The notes beneath the pieces are model-generated. The model was not told where the DNA came from. It saw only the letters and a list, made by a program, of their open reading frames with translations, and made no database searches. Below, piece after piece: positions 59,303 through 64,000 of a DNA stretch of 64,000 nucleotides. How positions within the stretch are numbered: position 1 is the stretch's first letter; the number at the start of each line of letters is the position of its first letter. The stretch spans positions 1 to 64,000 of the forward strand of contig JANNLG010000062.1 in assembly GCA_031396695.1 (NCBI GenBank), written 5' to 3'. The translations under genes were made by a program, and so were the position numbers. The DNA is from VGRW01 sp031396695 (GTDB taxonomy: Bacteria; Myxococcota_A; UBA9160; SZUA-336).

Positions 59303-59318
59303 AGAGAGAGGATTCGTG

Positions 59319-60794
59319 ATGGCTGCTAGGGACATGCGCAACGAAGCCGGGATGAGTCTCGGCGATATCTACGGGGTGATGCGCCGCCGGCGCGCATGGT
59401 TCCTCGTGCCCACCGTACTCGGGCTGGTCGCCTCGCTCGTGCTCGCCCTGACGTTGCCTGCGGAGTACGAAGCGGCCGCGACCGTCACCGTCGAGCCGCC
59501 CGTGATCCCGGACAAGCTGGCGCCCAACACGATCGCGTCCGACACCGAAACCCGCTACGAGAACTTGAAGCTGCAGCTGCTCGCACGCGACAGCCTGTCC
59601 AGCATCATCACCGACTTCAACCTGTTCGAAGGCGCCACCAGCGCGCGCGAGGTCCAGGTCGAGGAGCTGCGCCAGCGCATCTCGATCGCGCCGCTGCCGC
59701 CCGCGATCGTCGATCCGCGCAAGCCGGTCGAGCTGAACTCGTTCCGTGTCTCGTTCCGCTGGTCGAGCCCGAAGATCGCCGCCGAGGTCTCCAACCGGCT
59801 GGCGCGCGACTTCATCTCCGCCAACCTGCGCGACCGCACCAGCCTGGCCGACGGCACCATGGAGTTCTTCGATCAGCAGCTGCAGAAGGCGCGCGCGGGC
59901 CTCGCGGACGTCGCGCGGCAGATCACCGACTACAAGGAGAACTTCCAGGGCGAGCTGCCCGAGCAGCTGCTGATCAACCGCGATCGGCTGGAGCGCAACC
60001 GCATCGACCTGGCGAGCACCGAGTCCAAGCTCGAGACCGCGCGCGACCAGGGCCGGTTGCTGACGCAGTCGATCCAGGAGATGCGCATCGCGAGCTCGTC
60101 GGACGAGAGCGACCCCAGCCGGCGCAAGAAGGCGCTGGCGATGGACCTGAACCGGCAGCTCGCGCTGGGCAAGACCGAGAAGCACCCCGACATCATCCAC
60201 ACGCGCGCCGAGATCGCGCAGCTCGAAGACCTGCTGGCCGCGACGGCGGACGAGCCGGCGGCCGCCTCGCGCGAAGAGCTCGAGATGCGCGACAAGCTGC
60301 GCGACTACGAGGTCGAAGCGAAGGTGCTGGCGGGCGAGGTGGAGCGGCTGAAGGCTGACATCGCCGAGTACGAGCAGCGCATCGAGAACACGCCGCGGCG
60401 CGCCGCGGAGCTCGATCACCTGGAGCAGCAGTACAAGAACATCAACGAGTCGATCCGCATGCTGCAGCTGAAGCAGGTCGACGCGGAGATCGGCAAGACG
60501 ATCGAGACCAACAACAAGGGCGAGCGCTTCCGGGTGGTGGAATCGGCGGAAATCCCGACCGCGCCGATCAGCCCGAATCGCCCGGTCTGGTTCACCGCGG
60601 GCACGCTGCTCGGCATGATGCTCGGGCTCGGTCTGCTCGTGCTGCGGGAGATGAGCGACCGCAGCTTCCACAGCGTGATGGACCTGCAGAACTCGCTCGG
60701 CCTGCCGGTGCTCGCGGCCGTGCCCGAGACCGCGCTCGCGGCGCGTTCGTCGGGACGCTTCCGCTTGCCGCGCTTCGGAGCCGCGCGTGTATAA
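59319..60794 (+). CDS. Polysaccharide chain-length determinant (Wzz/XrtA type)
   Basis: The 491-residue protein has two membrane helices: about 31-52 (AWFLVPTVLGLVASLVLALTL) and about 430-452 (WFTAGTLLGMMLGLGLLVL, preceded by a Pro-rich ISPNRPV). A long periplasmic coiled-coil region of about 370 residues lies between, and a short cytoplasmic tail ends in RFRLPRFGAARV. This is the PCP co-polymerase layout of XrtA-linked EPS loci. It sets chain length in Wzx/Wzy-type synthesis. It is the first gene of the sigma-54 operon; the AAA ATPase gene overlaps it by 8 bases. Confidence 0.9.
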   Translation: MAARDMRNEAGMSLGDIYGVMRRRRAWFLVPTVLGLVASLVLALTLPAEYEAAATVTVEPPVIPDKLAPNTIASDTETRYENLKLQLLARDSLSSIITDFNLFEGATSAREVQVEELRQRISIAPLPPAIVDPRKPVELNSFRVSFRWSSPKIAAEVSNRLARDFISANLRDRTSLADGTMEFFDQQLQKARAGLADVARQITDYKENFQGELPEQLLINRDRLERNRIDLASTESKLETARDQGRLLTQSIQEMRIASSSDESDPSRRKKALAMDLNRQLALGKTEKHPDIIHTRAEIAQLEDLLAATADEPAAASREELEMRDKLRDYEVEAKVLAGEVERLKADIAEYEQRIENTPRRAAELDHLEQQYKNINESIRMLQLKQVDAEIGKTIETNNKGERFRVVESAEIPTAPISPNRPVWFTAGTLLGMMLGLGLLVLREMSDRSFHSVMDLQNSLGLPVLAAVPETALAARSSGRFRLPRFGAARV

Positions 60795-61713
60795 CCGCTT
60801 CTTCGGCTTCGATCGCGATCCGTTCCGCGTGAACCCGGATCCGAGCTTCCTCTTCATGTCGGAAGGACACGCGGAGGCCTTGGCCACGCTCGTGTACGCC
60901 GTGCAGGAACGGAAGGGCTTCATCACGCTCACGGGCGAGGTCGGCACCGGCAAGACCACGATCCTGAACGCGCTGCTCCGGAAGCTCGAGTCGAACGTGC
61001 AGACCGCCTTCATCTTCAACACCGCGCTCGAGGTCGAAGATCTGTTCGCGACGCTGTTCGAGGAGCTCGAGCTCGAGCCCGTGCAGCCGTTTCGCAAGAG
61101 CACCGCGCTCTCGCGCCTGAACCGCTACCTGATCGAGCGGCTCGAGCGCGGCCAGCAGACGCTCCTGATCGTCGACGAGGCGCAGAACCTCTCCGAAGCG
61201 CTGCTCGAAGAAATTCGCATGCTCTCGAACCTCGAGACGCCGCAGTCGAAGCTCCTGCAGATCATGCTGGTCGGTCAGCCGGAGCTCGGCGAGAAGCTGG
61301 CGCGCCCGCAGCTCCGCCAGCTCCGCCAGCGCGTCGAGCTGCGGCACGCGATCCGGCCGCTGCACGCGCAGGAGACCGCGGCGTACCTGCGCGAGCGGCA
61401 GCTCGTGGCCGGGCACGCGCGCGGCGACGTGTTCACCGCCGCGGCCGAGCGCGCGGTGTTCCGCTTCTCGCGCGGAATTCCGCGCGTGATCAACGTGCTG
61501 TGCGACAACGCGCTGATCGTCGCGTTCTCGCGCCAGTCCGAGCGCGTCTCGGCGCAGATGATCGAGGACGCCGCGCGCGACCTCGGTCTGGCGGAAGATT
61601 CCGCGGGACCGCAGTTCCCGCGCGAGGACGCGCGTGTCGAACGCGAAACACGACCGGGGTTCCTGCGAAGGCTGTGGCGCCGGCGTGCGCTGCAGGCCGC
61701 GCCCGAGCTGTAG
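60787..61713 (+). CDS. AAA ATPase of the ExeA/XrtA-associated type
   Basis: The 308-residue protein starts at a GTG with MYNRFFGFDRDPFRVNPDPSFLF. Walker A is GEVGTGKT (50-57) and Walker B LLIVDEAQ (126-133), with LVGQPEL, QLRQRVELR and RGIPRVINVLCDNAL, the ExeA-like sensor and lid motifs. Members linked to XrtA/EPS loci have the same N-terminus. It may support assembly or export of polysaccharide or of PEP-CTERM proteins. It overlaps the preceding gene by 8 bases. Confidence 0.87.
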   Translation: MYNRFFGFDRDPFRVNPDPSFLFMSEGHAEALATLVYAVQERKGFITLTGEVGTGKTTILNALLRKLESNVQTAFIFNTALEVEDLFATLFEELELEPVQPFRKSTALSRLNRYLIERLERGQQTLLIVDEAQNLSEALLEEIRMLSNLETPQSKLLQIMLVGQPELGEKLARPQLRQLRQRVELRHAIRPLHAQETAAYLRERQLVAGHARGDVFTAAAERAVFRFSRGIPRVINVLCDNALIVAFSRQSERVSAQMIEDAARDLGLAEDSAGPQFPREDARVERETRPGFLRRLWRRRALQAAPEL

Positions 61714-61731
61714 CTCGAGGGAGGATCGTTC

Positions 61732-62571
61732 ATGGGCAAGATTCACGACGCGCTGCGGAAGGCCGAGGAGATGCGCCACGGCGCTCCGGCCGCGGACGAA
61801 GTCACCACCGAGATCGCGAGCAACCCGCTCGCGCCGGCGCTGCCTCGCGCGGCCAAGCCGTCGCTCGGCTGGCTCGCGCGGCGCAAGGCCAAGCGCCCCA
61901 CGCCCCGCGCGCGCGAAGCCGCGATCACGACCGGCGAGGCGACGCTCTCCGAGGAGTACCGGACGCTGCGCGCGCGCATCCAGTCGCTGCGCCGCACGCG
62001 CGAGCTGCGCTCGATCGTGATCACGTCCACGCGCCCGGGCGAGGGCAAGACGACCACCGCGGCCAATCTCGCGCTCGGTTTCGGCCTGGAACGCGAAGGC
62101 CTCACCTGCCTGGTCGACGCAGATCTGCGTACCCCGCGCGTGCACCAGGTGTTCCGCGGCGCGGGCCAGGTCGGTCTCGCGGAGGTGCTCGAAGGTGACG
62201 CGAAGCTCGACGAAGCGCTGGTGGCCGTTCCGGACACGCGCCTGATGGTGCTGCCGGTGCGCGCGCTGCCGACCGCGCCGTCGGAGCTCCTGGCATCGCG
62301 CGCGATGCGCGAGCTGGTCGCGGAGCTCCACACCCGCTTCCACACCGTGATCTTCGACACGCCGCCGGTGCTCGGCCTGCCCGACACTGTCACGCTCGTG
62401 GACCTGTGCGACGCGACGCTGTTCGTGGTCGGAGCGGGCATCGCGCCGCGCGACGAGGTCGAGTCCGCGCTCGAGCGACTCGACGCGGGCAAGGTGGTCG
62501 GCGTGGTGCTGAATCGCTGCGCGAACAGCGAAGTTCCATACGCGGGCTCCTACGGCTACGGCAAGAGCTGA
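61732..62571 (+). CDS. BY-kinase-like polysaccharide ATPase (CpsD/CapB family)
   Basis: The 279-residue protein has Walker A STRPGEGKTTTA (99-110), Walker A' VDADLRTPRVH and Walker B VIFDTPPVLGLPD, the order of bacterial tyrosine kinases. The tail YAGSYGYGKS carries three Tyr, a short version of the usual autophosphorylation cluster. The first 90 residues (MGKIHDALRKAEEMRHG) match XrtA-associated tyrosine autokinases. It would control the chain-length protein by phosphorylation. A GAGGGAGG ribosome site is present. Confidence 0.92.
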   Translation: MGKIHDALRKAEEMRHGAPAADEVTTEIASNPLAPALPRAAKPSLGWLARRKAKRPTPRAREAAITTGEATLSEEYRTLRARIQSLRRTRELRSIVITSTRPGEGKTTTAANLALGFGLEREGLTCLVDADLRTPRVHQVFRGAGQVGLAEVLEGDAKLDEALVAVPDTRLMVLPVRALPTAPSELLASRAMRELVAELHTRFHTVIFDTPPVLGLPDTVTLVDLCDATLFVVGAGIAPRDEVESALERLDAGKVVGVVLNRCANSEVPYAGSYGYGKS

Positions 62572-62604
62572 GCGCAGGGGCGCGCGGTCGGAGGCGCAAG
62601 CGCA

Positions 62605-63780
62605 ATGGCGACATTCGCAGCGATTCTGATCGTTCCCTGGTTGTTGGCCCTGGTGCTGACGCCGTGGGTGATTCGCGTGGCGCAGGCGCGCGGCTATCTC
62701 GATCACCCGACCGCGCGCAAGGCGCACAAGGCGCCGGTCGCGATGTTCGGCGGCGTGGCGGTGTTCGGCTCGATCGTGCTCGGGCTGCTCGCGCTCGCGC
62801 CGTTCGTGGCTCCGATTCGCACGGCGCTGGTCGGCTACGAATCGCTGGGCGCGCTGTGCCTCGGTACCGCGCTGATGGTCGCGCTCGGCGGCTACGACGA
62901 CCTGTACGACATGCGCCCGATGCACAAGCTCAGCGGCCAGATCGTGATCGCGGCGCTGACCTGGGCGATGGGTTTCCGCGTCGGCGCGATCGAGCTGCCG
63001 TTCGAGCTGTTCCTGACCGCGGCCGCGCCGGTTTCGCTGCTCGTGACGGTGGCCTGGATCGTGATCGTGTCGAACGCCTTCAACCTGATCGACGGCATCG
63101 ACGGGCTCACCGCGGGTGTCTCGGTGATCACGGCGCTGACTGTCTTCCTGCTCGCGAACCAGAACGGCGCGACCGTGCCGGTGATCGCGGCGCTCGCGCT
63201 GTCGGGGGCGCTCGCGGGTTTCCTGCGCTTCAACCTGCCGCCGGCACGCATCTTTCTCGGTGACGCCGGCGCGCTCTCGATCGGCTACCTGACCGCCGTG
63301 CTGGCGATGGCGTCGTACCAGAAGTCTCCCGCGGCGGTCGCGCTGATCGTGCCGCTGCTGGTGCTCGGACTCCCGCTGCTCGACTCGATCCTGGCGGTGA
63401 TCCGGCGCGGTCTCGTGCACCTGCGCACGCGCGGCACCGAGGGACTTCGGCCCGGCGCGATCCTGCGCGCCGTCACGCTCGCGGATCGCGGTCACCTGCA
63501 CCACCTGCTGTTGCGCAACGGTCTCTCGGTGCCCGAGTCACTGGCGATCCTGTACGCGGTCTGCATCGCGCTCGCGGTGATCGGACTCGGGACGCGCGAC
63601 GAGAGCTCGACGCTGCGCTGGGGTCTGTTCGCGGCGCTGATCGCGGCGGGCTACGCGGCGCTGCGCGCGCTCGAGCGGCGCGCCGTGCGACGCGATTCGG
63701 ACCTGCAGGCGCGCTCGGCCGCCGAAGCCGGGACGGGGCCGGCGCGGATCCCGGAGGAGAGCCGGCGCATCGCCGGCTGA
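62605..63780 (+). CDS. Undecaprenyl-phosphate sugar-1-phosphate transferase (WecA/MraY family)
   Basis: The 391-residue polytopic protein (about 10-11 helices) has the PNPT motifs: DHPTARKAHKAPVAMFGGVAVF (near 33-54), LGGYDDLYDMRPMHKLSGQ, VSNAFNLIDGIDGLTAG, FLGDAGALSIG and the HIHH-like GHLHHLLLRNG. This matches WecA-type initiating transferases that put a sugar phosphate on undecaprenyl phosphate. It is thus the probable first enzyme of the polysaccharide. The C-terminal 20-30 residues are an extra charged tail. Confidence 0.93.
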   Translation: MATFAAILIVPWLLALVLTPWVIRVAQARGYLDHPTARKAHKAPVAMFGGVAVFGSIVLGLLALAPFVAPIRTALVGYESLGALCLGTALMVALGGYDDLYDMRPMHKLSGQIVIAALTWAMGFRVGAIELPFELFLTAAAPVSLLVTVAWIVIVSNAFNLIDGIDGLTAGVSVITALTVFLLANQNGATVPVIAALALSGALAGFLRFNLPPARIFLGDAGALSIGYLTAVLAMASYQKSPAAVALIVPLLVLGLPLLDSILAVIRRGLVHLRTRGTEGLRPGAILRAVTLADRGHLHHLLLRNGLSVPESLAILYAVCIALAVIGLGTRDESSTLRWGLFAALIAAGYAALRALERRAVRRDSDLQARSAAEAGTGPARIPEESRRIAG

Positions 63781-63788
63781 CGACGCGA

Positions 63789-64000
63789 ATGCTCGAACAT
63801 CTCGCATACCCGTACATCGCGCTCGTGATGCTGGTCGTGGCGATGTTCTTCTGGCGTCCGATCTGGGGACTCGCGCTGCTGGTCGCGATCTTCCCGATGG
63901 ACGCCTGGGCGCCGCGGCTGCCGGTACCGGGCGTCAACACCGAGACGATCATGATCGGCGTCGCGTTCGCGGTCACCGTGCTGCGCTTCGGCGGACGCAT
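63789..64000 (+). CDS. O-antigen ligase/polymerase-like membrane protein (5' part)
   Basis: The visible 70 residues run from an ATG 8 bases after the transferase gene. They show two membrane helices (IALVMLVVAMFFW; GLALLVAIFPMDAWAP) and the motif LPVPGVNTETIMIGVAF, which is common in O-antigen ligase/Wzy-like proteins of EPS loci. The gene runs off the window edge, so length and domain content are unknown. Confidence 0.65.
   Translation, partial: MLEHLAYPYIALVMLVVAMFFWRPIWGLALLVAIFPMDAWAPRLPVPGVNTETIMIGVAFAVTVLRFGGR

Noticed and set aside
59231..59318. c-di-GMP riboswitch in the leader of the polysaccharide operon
   Set aside because: The roughly 90-nt leader has hairpins but lacks the conserved GEMM core sequences.
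60592..63504. A 970-codon open frame on the minus strand
   Set aside because: It is antisense to four clear polysaccharide genes, is Arg/His-rich in a non-natural way, and is expected from the third-position GC bias.
1..64000. Mobile element, CRISPR array or prophage
   Set aside because: No transposase, integrase, direct-repeat array or att-like pair was seen; gene content looks chromosomal throughout.

Overview
This 64 kb window looks like chromosomal DNA of a very GC-rich, Gram-negative bacterium. Outer-membrane lipoproteins, a TolC-type channel, several periplasmic HtrA proteases and O-antigen-type polysaccharide genes show the envelope type. A TIGR02265/DUF2378-like gene, a sigma-54 enhancer-binding regulator, F420-type (LLM) oxidoreductases and CoA-ester enzymes suggest an uncultivated delta-proteobacterial relative (Myxococcota or Binatota-like); this placement is inference. 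Genes are densely packed, with many 4-base ATGA/GTGA/TTGA overlaps. I see no rRNA, tRNA, CRISPR array, insertion sequence or prophage, and no gene-free stretch longer than about 300 bases.

Layout. 0-9.1 kb (minus strand): one long run that starts with an ECF sigma factor, an anti-sigma-like protein and a Spy/CnrX-like periplasmic protein. It continues with an outer-membrane channel, a MacA adaptor, separate MacB ATPase and permease genes, a cytochrome c, a Tat-exported FAD oxidase, a metallo-beta-lactamase-fold enzyme and the start of a DUF35 protein. 9.2-11.6 kb (plus): a DUF2378-like gene, then an FMN riboswitch controlling a fused riboflavin synthase/DHBP synthase, then a 3D-domain lipoprotein. 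11.6-17.5 kb (minus): hydrolase, CoA-transferase, SDR, 3-methyladenine glycosylase, HemE and HemG in overlapping order. 17.5-31.6 kb: accessory metabolism (two LLM oxidoreductases, PEP-mutase-like enzyme, LysR regulator, B12-binding radical SAM enzyme, di-haem oxidase, MOSC, GNAT-SnoaL fusion, cupin, phosphotransferase, alpha/beta hydrolases). 31.6-36.9 kb: a secreted Asp/Asn-rich protein, divergent PlsC and alkyl-DHAP-synthase-like genes (lipid synthesis), and an enoyl-CoA hydratase/acyl-CoA dehydrogenase pair. 36.9-43.6 kb: three HtrA paralogues with galactokinase and a flavoprotein between them. 43.6-48.9 kb: thiSGE, alanine racemase, purD, tsaC, a DciA-like gene and a zinc-ribbon protein. 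48.9-56.4 kb: rpsP-khpA-rimM-trmD-rplS, a degenerate YhaN-like protein, yraN, rsmI and ligA. 56.5-64 kb: a soluble histidine kinase and a sigma-54 response regulator next to a polysaccharide operon (chain-length protein, AAA ATPase, tyrosine-kinase-like ATPase, sugar-phosphate transferase, O-antigen ligase-like) that carries a sigma-54 promoter.

Most interesting points: (1) many start codons lie only 6-8 nt after a TAnnnT -10 hexamer with no Shine-Dalgarno sequence, which implies widespread leaderless mRNAs; (2) a YhaN-like membrane coiled-coil protein that has lost its Walker motifs sits in the trmD operon; (3) a RibE-RibB fusion lies behind an FMN riboswitch with a legible expression platform; (4) an ECF/anti-sigma/Spy-like module heads a MacAB-TolC-type efflux operon, as in Cnr metal-sensing loci; (5) the sulfur carrier ThiS ends in Gly-Gly-Gly-Val rather than Gly-Gly; (6) a near-consensus sigma-54 promoter drives the polysaccharide operon beside a sigma-54 activator gene.
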